Assembly: GCF_030816935.1 (NCBI RefSeq)
Contig: NZ_JAUSYO010000001.1
Span: 4,030,001-4,094,000 of the forward strand
DNA: 64,000 nt
From: Arthrobacter sp. B3I9
GTDB taxonomy: Bacteria; Actinomycetota; Actinomycetes; Actinomycetales; Micrococcaceae
Direction of reading: 5' to 3'
This document shows, in pieces, positions 56,329 to 64,000 of the stretch. The notes under the pieces are model-generated. The model saw only the letters and a list, made by a program, of their open reading frames with translations, made no database searches and had not been told where the DNA came from. A program made the translations under genes and the position numbers. Each line of letters opens with the position of its first letter. Position 1 is the first letter of the stretch.

Positions 56329-57282
56329 ATGGCCTACATTGAAGGCTCGCACCACGTGACGCTGTCAGTCGGCAACGCCCAGGAAGACGTGGACTTCCAC
56401 GTTAAAACCTTGGGAATGCGCTTCATCAAGCGCACGGTACTTTTCGACGGCAGCACGCCGATCTACCACCTGTACTACTCCAACGCCAACGGCGACCCCT
56501 CCTCCGTTGTCACCACCTTTCCTTGGGCGCAGGCCGGGCTCTACGGCAAGCGCGGCACCAACCAGGCCCGCGAAGTCCTGCTGTCAGTTCCCTCCACCTC
56601 GTTGGACTTCTGGCACCAGCGCCTCAACGAGCACAAGGTCGACGTCCAGAACATCGAGGTGTTCGACCAGCGCCGGCTGGCGTTCCGCCACCCCTCTGGA
56701 ATCGAATACGTCTTCGTGGGCAACGACGGCGACGAGCGCGAAGGCTTCGCGGGCAACGGTGTACCGGAAGAGCACGCCATCCACGGGATCCACGGCGTCG
56801 GCATCCATGTCACCACTCCGGAACGGATGGTCGACTTCGCCAACGACACGTTTTTCTCCCAGGGCAACCTCGCCGAGGAGGGAGACCGGGCCGTTTTCCA
56901 GATCGGCAATGCCAAGCACGGGAACCACGTCGAGTTGACCGCCAACATCTCCGAGGATCAGGGCACGTGGCACTACGGTTCGGGCACTTACCACCACTTC
57001 GCCTGGAACCTGGACACGTTGAAGAACCAGGACGAGGCCAAGTTCGGAATCGAAGGCGCCGGCTACACGGACATCTCCGAGCTCAAGGACCGCAAGTACT
57101 TCAAGAGCGTCTACGTCCGCAGCCCCGGCGGCGCGCTGTTCGAACTCGCCGTCACCCACGACGACGGCGGCTGGGACTGCGATGAATCCCCGCAGGAACT
57201 CGGCACCCGCTTTCAGCTCCCCGAGCAGTTCGAACACCAGCGCACCCAGATCTTTGAGCAGCTCGAGCACATCGACATCTAA
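56329..57282 (+). CDS. VOC-family ring-cleaving dioxygenase, MhqO/LinE-like
   Basis: A 317-residue non-heme iron enzyme with two vicinal-oxygen-chelate modules (about 4-130 and 150-280). SHHVTLSVGNAQEDVDFHVKTLGM and HLYYSN open the first; HHFAWNLD and SPGGALFELAV in the second carry the usual His and Glu metal ligands. The overall pattern resembles hydroquinone-specific dioxygenases (MhqO, LinE-type) more than catechol 2,3-dioxygenase. ATG 56329 follows AAAGGAG; the six codons before it are not used. It is the first catabolic gene of the cluster. Confidence 0.78.
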   Translation: MAYIEGSHHVTLSVGNAQEDVDFHVKTLGMRFIKRTVLFDGSTPIYHLYYSNANGDPSSVVTTFPWAQAGLYGKRGTNQAREVLLSVPSTSLDFWHQRLNEHKVDVQNIEVFDQRRLAFRHPSGIEYVFVGNDGDEREGFAGNGVPEEHAIHGIHGVGIHVTTPERMVDFANDTFFSQGNLAEEGDRAVFQIGNAKHGNHVELTANISEDQGTWHYGSGTYHHFAWNLDTLKNQDEAKFGIEGAGYTDISELKDRKYFKSVYVRSPGGALFELAVTHDDGGWDCDESPQELGTRFQLPEQFEHQRTQIFEQLEHIDI

Positions 57283-57312
57283 CGGCTCATTACGCAAAAG
57301 GAAACCAGTCCC

Positions 57313-58503
57313 GTGAGTGAACAGACGATCACAGCATCATCCCGCCTCCATGTCAGCAATGAATTTGACGCCCTCCTGGAGCGCCTGGACGCGATCACCC
57401 CCTTGCTGAAAGCCAACGCCGACGCGAATGAAGCCGGCGGAAGGCTCACCCCCGAAGTCGAAGCGGCGCTGCTCGACTCCGGCGCTTACCGCGTCGGAAT
57501 CCCGGAAAACCTGGGCGGCTACGAGTTTTCGCCGCGCCAGGTTATAGAAACCATCGAAAAGATCTCCTACGCCGACGCCTCCGCTGGCTGGGTCTTCATG
57601 GCACTGCAGATGATCACCGGAACCACTGCCGCATGGCTCCCCGAAGAAGCCACCCAGGAGCTGTTCGCCGGGGACAACCACGCCTTGATCGCCGGACAAG
57701 GGACGCGGTTGGGAACAGCAGCGAAGGTCGACGGCGGCTATCGCCTCTCCGGCTCCTGGTCCTTCGCCTCCGGCATGCACCAGGCCACCCACATCCACAC
57801 CGCTGCCTTTTGCCCGGATACGAACCAGGCCCTGGTCTTTACGCTCCCCAAGGAACAGGCAACGCTGATCGACAACTGGGACGTCATGGGCCTGAAGGCC
57901 ACGGGCAGCATCGACTACGTGATCGAGGACGTCTTTGTCCCGGACAGCTTCACCTACGAGGTCTCGATCATGGATGCCCTCAACGGCGGCGCCATCTACC
58001 ATCTGGGGCTCGCCAACATGTCGGGTATCTGCCACACCGGGTGGGCCCTGGGCGTGGCGCGCAGGCTGCTGGACGAGATGAAGGAACTGGCCGGCAAGAA
58101 GACGGGAGCTCCCGGGGCCACCGTCGATACGGACCAGTTCCATGCGGCGTACGCGAAGGCGGAAGCAACGCTGCGTTCGGCCCGCGCCTGGACCATGGAG
58201 GTCTGGGCGGACAACGAGGCGACCCTGGACAGGGGCGAGCTGCTTTCCACCGAACAGGAGACGCTCACCCGTCTCGCCCTGAACAACGTCACATGGTCAG
58301 CCCATGAGGTCACCATGGCGGTCTACAAGTGGGCCGCCACCGCGGCCCTTCGCTCGGGAGACATCCAGCGGTTCTTCCGCGACATGCACGCCGGCACGCA
58401 GCACGTTACCTCCGGCCCGGTGGTCCTGCAGAACTGCGGACGGCAGCTCGCCGGACTCGCGCCGAACGCGCGCTGGGTCTTCCTGGATCTCCAGGACCAG
58501 TAG
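57313..58503 (+). CDS. flavin-dependent monooxygenase, acyl-CoA dehydrogenase fold (group D)
   Basis: A 396-residue protein of the HsaA/HpaB-like branch, which hydroxylates phenols using reduced flavin from a separate reductase. Typical parts: YRVGIPENLGGYEFSPRQV, GWVFMALQMITG, DGGYRLSGSWSFASG and WDVMGLKATGSIDYVIEDVFVPD. The partner reductase is the next gene, 76 bases on. GTG start at 57313 is preceded by AAAAGGAA. The natural substrate is unknown; indole or other hydroxylations are possible in this family. Confidence 0.85.
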   Translation: MSEQTITASSRLHVSNEFDALLERLDAITPLLKANADANEAGGRLTPEVEAALLDSGAYRVGIPENLGGYEFSPRQVIETIEKISYADASAGWVFMALQMITGTTAAWLPEEATQELFAGDNHALIAGQGTRLGTAAKVDGGYRLSGSWSFASGMHQATHIHTAAFCPDTNQALVFTLPKEQATLIDNWDVMGLKATGSIDYVIEDVFVPDSFTYEVSIMDALNGGAIYHLGLANMSGICHTGWALGVARRLLDEMKELAGKKTGAPGATVDTDQFHAAYAKAEATLRSARAWTMEVWADNEATLDRGELLSTEQETLTRLALNNVTWSAHEVTMAVYKWAATAALRSGDIQRFFRDMHAGTQHVTSGPVVLQNCGRQLAGLAPNARWVFLDLQDQ

Positions 58504-58579
58504 GACCACACCTCGTCACACCGTCCGCGCGTGCCGGCTGCAGCGGCTGCCGGCACACGCGCAACAACCAGGAGCAATC

Positions 58580-59164
58580 GTGTCCACCACGTCACCCACT
58601 TCCCATTCCGCACGCCTCAGCGAGGAAATTACCGAAGGTCATTTCGAACAGACGCTGACCGCAGATGACTTCAAAGAGGCTTTCCGAAACCACCCGGCCG
58701 GCGTTTCCGTCGTGACCGCGGACCCCGGAGACGGGCCCGTCGGGCTGACGGCCACGTCCGTCTTCTCCGTCTCGACCACCCCGCCGCTGCTGGTCTTTTC
58801 CCTGTCGGGCCGCTCGTCTTCAGCTCCCGCGCTACGCCGGGCTGACACCGTCGTCGTCCATCTCCTCGGCGCTGACCAGATCGGCCTGGCCAAAACGTTC
58901 TCCACCTCCGGCATCGACCGCTTCGCTGACAGCAGCATATGGACCCGGCTGGTCACAGGAGAGCCTGTGCTTCCCACCGCCAATGCATGGCTCCGGGGCA
59001 GAATCGTCAACCAGATGGAGGCCGGGGACTCGACGGTCGTCGCCGTCCAGGTCCTGCAGGTCAAAATCCCCGACGCCGAGTCCCGCCCGGCCGGCCAGTC
59101 CCATCCGCTGGTTTACCACAACCGCACGTGGCACCAGCTCAGCGACAGCTCAGTGATGCCCTGA
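58580..59164 (+). CDS. flavin reductase, partner of group D monooxygenase
   Basis: Supplies reduced FAD or FMN to the monooxygenase. 194 residues with the flavin-reductase fold: FKEAFRNHPAGVSVVTA and GLTATSVFSVSTTPPLLVFS carry the FMN-binding signature. GTG 58580 has AGGAG eight bases before it; the open frame before it overlaps the monooxygenase and is not used. Order and spacing match HpaB/HpaC or HsaA/HsaB pairs. Confidence 0.88.
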   Translation: MSTTSPTSHSARLSEEITEGHFEQTLTADDFKEAFRNHPAGVSVVTADPGDGPVGLTATSVFSVSTTPPLLVFSLSGRSSSAPALRRADTVVVHLLGADQIGLAKTFSTSGIDRFADSSIWTRLVTGEPVLPTANAWLRGRIVNQMEAGDSTVVAVQVLQVKIPDAESRPAGQSHPLVYHNRTWHQLSDSSVMP

Positions 59165-59192
59165 TGTCGATTCCGACTCCGAAGGAATAGCG

Positions 59193-59843
59193 ATGCCGCC
59201 CAATCCCCATCTTGCCCAGGAACCGATGCTCCAGGGGGCGCCCCCCGAAGCCGCGAACCTCACCGTCTACGCCGTTCACGGCCGTGGCCAATCCCCCGCA
59301 TTCATGGCGGAACTGGCGGACCGCATTGGTCTTCCCGACATCGCTTATCTGCTTCCCGCCGCCCATGATTCGAGCTGGTATCCAGCCGGTTTCATGGAAC
59401 CGCTCGATCAGAACCAGCCCAATCTTGACCACGCCCTGGAGGCCGTCGGGCACCACCTTGAGCGGCTCGCCGGGCAAGGTGCCCCGAAAGAGTCGGTTGT
59501 GCTGCTGGGCTTCTCCCAAGGAGCCTGCCTGCTTTCGGAATTCCTCCTGCGCAACCAGCACCAATACGCGGCCGTCGTGCTTCACACTGGCGGCTACCTT
59601 GGCCCCGTCGAACACGGCTGGCCGGAAAACGGCGGGCTGGACGGCGTCCCCGTGTTGATGGCCTCCTCGGCCAAAGATACGTGGGTTCCTCTGCCCCGCA
59701 TCGAAGCGACGGCCACAGCCCTGGCCAAGGCGGGCGCCGCCGTCGAGCTTCACACCTACGACGACGCCGAGCACCACATCAACGATGATTCGGTTGCCCG
59801 GATCCGCAAACTGCTCACCAGCCTTATGACAAAGGAGTCCTGA
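59193..59843 (+). CDS. carboxylesterase/phospholipase-type alpha/beta hydrolase
   Basis: A 216-residue serine hydrolase. The nucleophile elbow is GFSQGACLL (about 108-116); the acid lies in SSAKDTWVP and the base in DDAEHHIND, giving a full triad. The family includes MhqD, which is associated with quinone or hydroquinone metabolism in Bacillus, next to MhqO-type dioxygenase. It may split an ester or a ring-cleavage product. The start follows GAAGGA. Confidence 0.82.
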   Translation: MPPNPHLAQEPMLQGAPPEAANLTVYAVHGRGQSPAFMAELADRIGLPDIAYLLPAAHDSSWYPAGFMEPLDQNQPNLDHALEAVGHHLERLAGQGAPKESVVLLGFSQGACLLSEFLLRNQHQYAAVVLHTGGYLGPVEHGWPENGGLDGVPVLMASSAKDTWVPLPRIEATATALAKAGAAVELHTYDDAEHHINDDSVARIRKLLTSLMTKES

Positions 59844-59844
59844 C

Positions 59845-60852
59845 ATGCCTTCCACCGCCCCTCATCTCATTGACAGCCCACTCGTCACGTCCCGACGCGG
59901 TCATTTCTGGATTCCCGGGGAGCGGGTCGCGACGCCGGGGGGTACGGTTCAGCGTGCTCCCATGTTCGTGGCCTGGGAAGCGCCGGAGAACATCACCCAG
60001 CCCCATCCGCTGGTGCTGGTGCACGGCGGCGGCGGGCAAGGAACCGATTGGACGGGCACACCCGACGGCCGGCCGGGGTGGGCGCAACGTTTCCTCGAAG
60101 CCGGCTTCGCCGTCTACATCGTCGACCGGCCCGCCCACGGCCGCTCCCCCTACCACCCGGATGTCGTGGGGCCCATGGGCGGCGCCTTCCCCTATGAAGC
60201 CGCCGCAGGCTTGTTCCTGCCGGAAGAAGCGGCCGGCTCACAGACGCAATGGGGTTATGACCGGGAAATCGGTTCGGCGGACATTGACCAGCTGGTCGCC
60301 GCCATGGGCCCGCTACCGGCGGACCTGGCCGAATCGCAGGCGATGGACGGTGATCGGCTTGCAAGGCTGCTCGACCGGATCGGTCCGGCGATCATCGTGA
60401 CACACTCCGCGGGCGGTCCGGCAGGCTGGCTCGTGGCCGATGCGCGTCCCGAACTTGTTGTGGGCATCGTGGCAGTGGAACCAATCGGCCCTGCATTCGC
60501 CGATTTCCCGGGCCTGGGCAGCCTCTCCTGGGGACTCACGGCAACCCCCATGAGCTATGTGCCGTCACAGGCAACCCCGGAAGAGCTGCAGAGTGCCGAC
60601 CCCGGATCCCTGCGGCTGCCGGCGCTGAAGGGCAAGCCGATCGCCGTCATTACCGGCAGCGCCTCGGGATTCGCCGGGTTCGCGCCAGACGTCGTCGATT
60701 TCTTGACCACGGCAGGCGCCGATGCAGAATGGCTCCACCTGAAGGAATTCGGTATCGAGGGCAACGGCCACGGCCTCATCTTCGAATCCAATTCCGATGA
60801 CACCATCAAGCCCGTCATCGCATGGATCGAAGCACACTGGCCGCGGTCATGA
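59845..60852 (+). CDS. alpha/beta fold hydrolase
   Basis: A 335-residue hydrolase. It has the oxyanion region HGGGGQGTDW (about 55-64), VDRPAHGRSP (about 93-102) and the nucleophile elbow VTHSAGGPA (about 188-196). A histidine near the C-terminus (GNGHGLIFESN) likely completes the triad. A roughly 70-residue insert with PMGGAFPYEAAAGLF separates strand and elbow. Start overlaps by one base spacing with the preceding stop (AAAGGAG upstream), and its own stop overlaps the next gene by four bases, so it is part of the operon. Confidence 0.8.
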   Translation: MPSTAPHLIDSPLVTSRRGHFWIPGERVATPGGTVQRAPMFVAWEAPENITQPHPLVLVHGGGGQGTDWTGTPDGRPGWAQRFLEAGFAVYIVDRPAHGRSPYHPDVVGPMGGAFPYEAAAGLFLPEEAAGSQTQWGYDREIGSADIDQLVAAMGPLPADLAESQAMDGDRLARLLDRIGPAIIVTHSAGGPAGWLVADARPELVVGIVAVEPIGPAFADFPGLGSLSWGLTATPMSYVPSQATPEELQSADPGSLRLPALKGKPIAVITGSASGFAGFAPDVVDFLTTAGADAEWLHLKEFGIEGNGHGLIFESNSDDTIKPVIAWIEAHWPRS

Positions 60853-62615
60853 GCGATTCCGACGTCGTTGAAACCGATGTGCTGATTGTCGGTTCCGGAC
60901 CTGCAGGCGCATCAGCCGCGTTGTTTCTCTCCTCGCTGGGTGTGCAGAACATGATGGTCACGAAGTACCGGTGGACGGCCAACACCCCGCGCGCCCACAT
61001 CACGAACCAGCGGACCATGGAGATCTTCCGGGACGTGGGCATCGAGGAACAGGTGCTCGCCGAGGCAACACCGCACGCGATGATCGGCGACACGGTCTTC
61101 TGCACCTCCATCGCCGGCGAAGAGATTGGCCGCATTCTGACGTGGGGAAACCATCCAGCCCGCCACGCCGACTACGAGCTTGCTTCGCCCTCGTTGAACT
61201 GTGACATCCCCCAGACTTACCTGGAGCCGATCCTTGTCCGGAACGCCACCGTACGCGGAACGCAGACGCAGTTCTCCACCGAGTATCTCCTCCATACCCA
61301 GGACCCGGACGGAGTCACCGTCCGGGTCCTGGACCGGGTCACCGGCAACGAATACAGCATCCGTGCCAAGTACCTGATTGGCGCGGACGGCGCCCGGTCC
61401 AAGGTCGCGGCGGACATCCAATTGCCCTACGAGGGCCGGATGGACATTGCCGGGTCGATGAACATCACGTTCAAGGCGGACATCACGGAACTGGTGGGGC
61501 ACCGCCCCTCGGTCCTGTACTGGGTGATCCAGCCGGGGTCGAACATCGGAGGCATCGGCGCCGGCCTGGTACGCATGGTCCGGCCCTGGAACGAATGGTT
61601 GATCGTCTGGGGTTACGACATCACCAAAGAACCCCCGGAAGTGACCGACGACGCTGCCACGGAGATAGTCCGCAACCTGATCGGGCTCCCGGATCTCGAG
61701 GTGGAAATCACGGGCACGTCGCTCTGGGGAAACAACGAACAGTATGCCACCGAACTGCGGTCCGGGCGGGTGTTCTGCGCAGGGGACGCCGTGCACAAGC
61801 ACCCGCCCAGCAACGGGCTGGGTTCCAACTCTTCCATCCAGGACTCATACAATCTGGCATGGAAACTGGCCGCTGTCCTCAGCGGACAAGCGGGCGAGGA
61901 GCTTCTGGACAGCTACAGTGCGGAACGGGCACCGGTGGCCAGGCAGATAGTGCTGCGCGCCAACCAGTCCGGCCGCGAGTTCGGCCAGCTGTTCCAAGCG
62001 CTCGGAATCGACGGGGCGGAATCAGCCGAGGAAATGCGCGCCCTGATCGAGTCGCGCAAGGACAACAGCCCCGCAGGCGCAGCCAAGCGCGCGGCCGTCC
62101 AGGAAGCGATGGAACTCAAGAACTACGAGTTCAACGCCCACGGCGTGGAACTTGGCCAGCACTACGTCTCAACGGCCGTGGTCGGGGACGGCAGCACCAA
62201 GCCGGCACCGTCCCGCGACCCCGAGCTGTACTACGAGCCCTCCACCTACCCCGGAGTGCGGCTACCCCACGCGTGGGTTGGCGACAATAACAAAAAGCAC
62301 TCCACCCACGACCTGGCGGCCTACGACCAGTTCACGCTCTTCACCGGCATTACCGGCGAGGACTGGGCCACCGCTGCCCGGAAGGTCAGCGATCAGCTTG
62401 GCGTGAAGGTAAAGGCAGTGGTGATCGGACCTGGCCGTGACGTCACCGACCTCTATTTCGACTGGGCGAAACTGCGCGGCGTCGAAGAAGACGGGGCGGT
62501 CCTGGTGCGGCCGGACAAACACGTCGGCTGGCGTGCCGCCCGCTTGCCTGAAAATCCTGAAACCGCCCTCCGGGACGCCATGTCCGCCATCCTGAATCGA
62601 GGCACGCCAGCGTGA
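60849..62615 (+). CDS. FAD-dependent monooxygenase, TfdB/resorcinol hydroxylase-like
   Basis: A 588-residue class A phenol hydroxylase. It has FAD-binding GSGPAGASAALFLSSLG (about 17-33), the second FAD motif GRVFCAGDAVHKHPPSNGLGSN (about 309-330), and a C-terminal thioredoxin-like domain. It resembles 2,4-dichlorophenol hydroxylase (TfdB) and the Corynebacterium glutamicum resorcinol hydroxylase. Followed directly by maleylacetate reductase and hydroxyquinol dioxygenase, it most likely turns a resorcinol-type compound into hydroxyquinol. Confidence 0.85.
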   Translation: MSDSDVVETDVLIVGSGPAGASAALFLSSLGVQNMMVTKYRWTANTPRAHITNQRTMEIFRDVGIEEQVLAEATPHAMIGDTVFCTSIAGEEIGRILTWGNHPARHADYELASPSLNCDIPQTYLEPILVRNATVRGTQTQFSTEYLLHTQDPDGVTVRVLDRVTGNEYSIRAKYLIGADGARSKVAADIQLPYEGRMDIAGSMNITFKADITELVGHRPSVLYWVIQPGSNIGGIGAGLVRMVRPWNEWLIVWGYDITKEPPEVTDDAATEIVRNLIGLPDLEVEITGTSLWGNNEQYATELRSGRVFCAGDAVHKHPPSNGLGSNSSIQDSYNLAWKLAAVLSGQAGEELLDSYSAERAPVARQIVLRANQSGREFGQLFQALGIDGAESAEEMRALIESRKDNSPAGAAKRAAVQEAMELKNYEFNAHGVELGQHYVSTAVVGDGSTKPAPSRDPELYYEPSTYPGVRLPHAWVGDNNKKHSTHDLAAYDQFTLFTGITGEDWATAARKVSDQLGVKVKAVVIGPGRDVTDLYFDWAKLRGVEEDGAVLVRPDKHVGWRAARLPENPETALRDAMSAILNRGTPA

Positions 62616-63676
62616 GCCTGAACTTTAACCACGTCACCCTGGGCCAGCGGGTCCTTTTTGGCTCCGGGAAGGCTGCCGAGAACCTCGCGGCCGAGGTCGA
62701 GCGCTTGGGTGCCAGGACTGTGATGGTCATCGCCTCTGCGTCCGAGGAACAGGCCGCCCGGGGCGTCACTGCGGGTATAACCGTGGCATTACAGTACGAC
62801 GACGTCGCCCCGCACGTGCCGCTCGAGAAGGCCGAAAAGGCCCGCGCGGCCGCCGCCGGGCATCACGTCGACCTGATCGTATGCGTCGGCGGGGGTTCGA
62901 CGACGGGCCTGGCCAAAGCCATTGCATTGACCTCCGGCCTGCCAATCATTGCTGTCCCCACCACCTATGCCGGGTCCGAGGCCACCAATGTGTGGGGCAT
63001 GACGGAATCATCCCGCAAAACCACCGGCGTGGACGACGTGGTCCTTCCCGTCACGGTGATTTATGACGCCGAACTCACGCTCTCGCTGCCTGCGGAACTC
63101 TCCGTGGCCTCCGGCTTGAACGCCCTGGCCCACTGCGTGGACTCCATGTGGGCTCCACGGGCAGACCCGATCAACAGTGCCCTCGCTGCGGAAGGCATCC
63201 GTGCACTCTGCGAGGGCCTGCCGGCAGTCAAGGCAGACCCTGCCGGGTTGGAGGCACGGGAACAGGCCCTGTACGGGGCCTACCTCGCCGCGGTCGCCTT
63301 CTCGTCGGCCGGATCCGGGATGCACCACAAGATCTGCCACGTCCTGGGCGGGGCCTACAACCTGCCGCATGCCCAGACGCATGCCACCGTACTTCCCTAC
63401 GTGCTTGCGTTCAACGCACCCCGCGCGCCCGAAGCCGCAACACGCATAGCGGCTGCCTTCGGCGCGGCGGACGCCGTCACCGGGCTGAACCGGCTGCGGG
63501 GCGTGCTTGACGCGCCGAAAGCCCTGAAAGGCTTCGGCATGGCCGAACATGCCATCGGCGAAGCCGTGGAGCTCATCCTCCCCGTCATTCCCGACTCCAA
63601 CCCCAGGCAGGTCACGGCCGAGAACCTCACCGAGCTGATCACTGCCGCCTACTTCGGCACCACGCCGGGCCTCTAG
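62612..63676 (+). CDS. maleylacetate reductase
   Basis: Reduces maleylacetate to 3-oxoadipate with NAD(P)H, after hydroxyquinol ring cleavage. 354 residues of the iron-alcohol-dehydrogenase superfamily, with [17 protein letters not shown] (about 90-106), [17 protein letters not shown] (about 172-188) and [20 protein letters not shown] (about 233-252), the maleylacetate reductase signature. GTG start overlaps the previous stop (GTGA). Order as in the C. glutamicum resorcinol cluster. Confidence 0.92.
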   Translation: MSLNFNHVTLGQRVLFGSGKAAENLAAEVERLGARTVMVIASASEEQAARGVTAGITVALQYDDVAPHVPLEKAEKARAAAAGHHVDLIVCVGGGSTTGLAKAIALTSGLPIIAVPTTYAGSEATNVWGMTESSRKTTGVDDVVLPVTVIYDAELTLSLPAELSVASGLNALAHCVDSMWAPRADPINSALAAEGIRALCEGLPAVKADPAGLEAREQALYGAYLAAVAFSSAGSGMHHKICHVLGGAYNLPHAQTHATVLPYVLAFNAPRAPEAATRIAAAFGAADAVTGLNRLRGVLDAPKALKGFGMAEHAIGEAVELILPVIPDSNPRQVTAENLTELITAAYFGTTPGL

Positions 63677-63689
63677 AAAGACAACACAC

Positions 63690-64000
63690 ATGACCAGTAC
63701 TATCCCCTCCGCAGTTTCCGCCGAGCAGGAAGCAGTTGAACAGCAGCTCGTCGACGCCGTCGTAGCTTCATTCGACAACACCGAAGATCCGAGGCTGCGC
63801 CAGCTTATGCAGGCCCTCACCAAGCACCTCCACGCCTTCATCCGCGAAGTACGCCTCACCGACGACGAGTGGAACAGTGCGATCCGGTTCCTCGCCGAAG
63901 CCGGGCACATCACTGACGACCAGCGCCAGGAATTCATTCTCCTCTCGGATGTCCTCGGGGCATCCATGCAGACCATCGCCGTGAACAACCAGGCCTACCG
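63690..64000 (+). CDS. hydroxyquinol 1,2-dioxygenase, N-terminal part (runs off the right edge)
   Basis: About 103 residues visible, without a stop before the window end. They match the N-terminal helical domain of intradiol dioxygenases ([43 protein letters not shown]). The iron-binding Tyr/His domain lies outside the window. Following maleylacetate reductase by 13 bases, it is the ortho-cleavage enzyme for hydroxyquinol; catechol 1,2-dioxygenase is the alternative. Confidence 0.88.
   Translation, partial: MTSTIPSAVSAEQEAVEQQLVDAVVASFDNTEDPRLRQLMQALTKHLHAFIREVRLTDDEWNSAIRFLAEAGHITDDQRQEFILLSDVLGASMQTIAVNNQAY

Overview
The window is a high-GC, gene-dense actinobacterial chromosome segment. 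Mycothiol-dependent formaldehyde detoxification, dimethylglycine oxidase very close to the Arthrobacter globiformis enzyme, an IclR-type HutR system and GTG starts with ATGA/GTGA overlaps all point to Micrococcaceae (Arthrobacter, Pseudarthrobacter or Paenarthrobacter). No insertion sequence, phage gene or CRISPR array is visible. The chromosome here is a mosaic of catabolic modules, most with their own regulator.

Layout. 1-2.5 kb: valine catabolism pair (3-hydroxyisobutyryl-CoA hydrolase, mmsA). 2.6-4.4 kb: exonuclease III and an unrecognised protein. 4.4-9.2 kb: carbohydrate ABC importer (binding protein, two permeases, a small membrane protein) with a LacI regulator and a LacI-type operator on the promoter. 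9.3-11.6 kb: five-gene Asp23/Gls24 envelope operon. 11.8-14 kb: KefB-like antiporter, lone Hpt protein, small hypothetical. 14.1-14.7 kb: tRNA-Glu, tRNA-Asp and tRNA-Phe with promoter and terminator. 14.7-22.9 kb: LysE/LysG, EamA transporter, zincin, CDF metal exporter, and a LolA-like/ABC operon.

23.2-31.8 kb is a one-carbon region: mycothiol-dependent formaldehyde dehydrogenase plus MBL hydrolase face a betaine transporter/purU/dimethylglycine oxidase operon, with an IclR regulator next to it. 31.8-35.7 kb: a PEP-synthase-like protein and a tandem universal stress protein. 36-41.9 kb: a short flavoprotein, a CopC-like protein, a purine permease, hutG, a CPA1 antiporter and a small protein. 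42-47.3 kb: hutH, hutU, IclR regulator (HutR) and an RhtB-type exporter. Four matching 18-bp palindromic sites lie upstream of hutG, hutU, hutR and the exporter.

47.4-53.6 kb: an uncharacterised catabolic module (HMG-CoA-lyase-like enzyme, class III CoA-transferase, IclR regulator, NitT/TauT-type ABC importer) joined by a shared operator motif. 53.8-54.9 kb: an MFS transporter. 55.1 kb to the right edge: an aromatic degradation cluster. It has an AraC regulator, a VOC ring-cleavage dioxygenase, a two-component flavin monooxygenase, two alpha/beta hydrolases, a TfdB/resorcinol-hydroxylase-like monooxygenase, maleylacetate reductase and a truncated hydroxyquinol 1,2-dioxygenase. Two unrelated ring-cleaving enzymes in one cluster suggest a compound with two aromatic rings or a resorcinol released from a larger phenolic. 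This is the best candidate for an undescribed pathway here.
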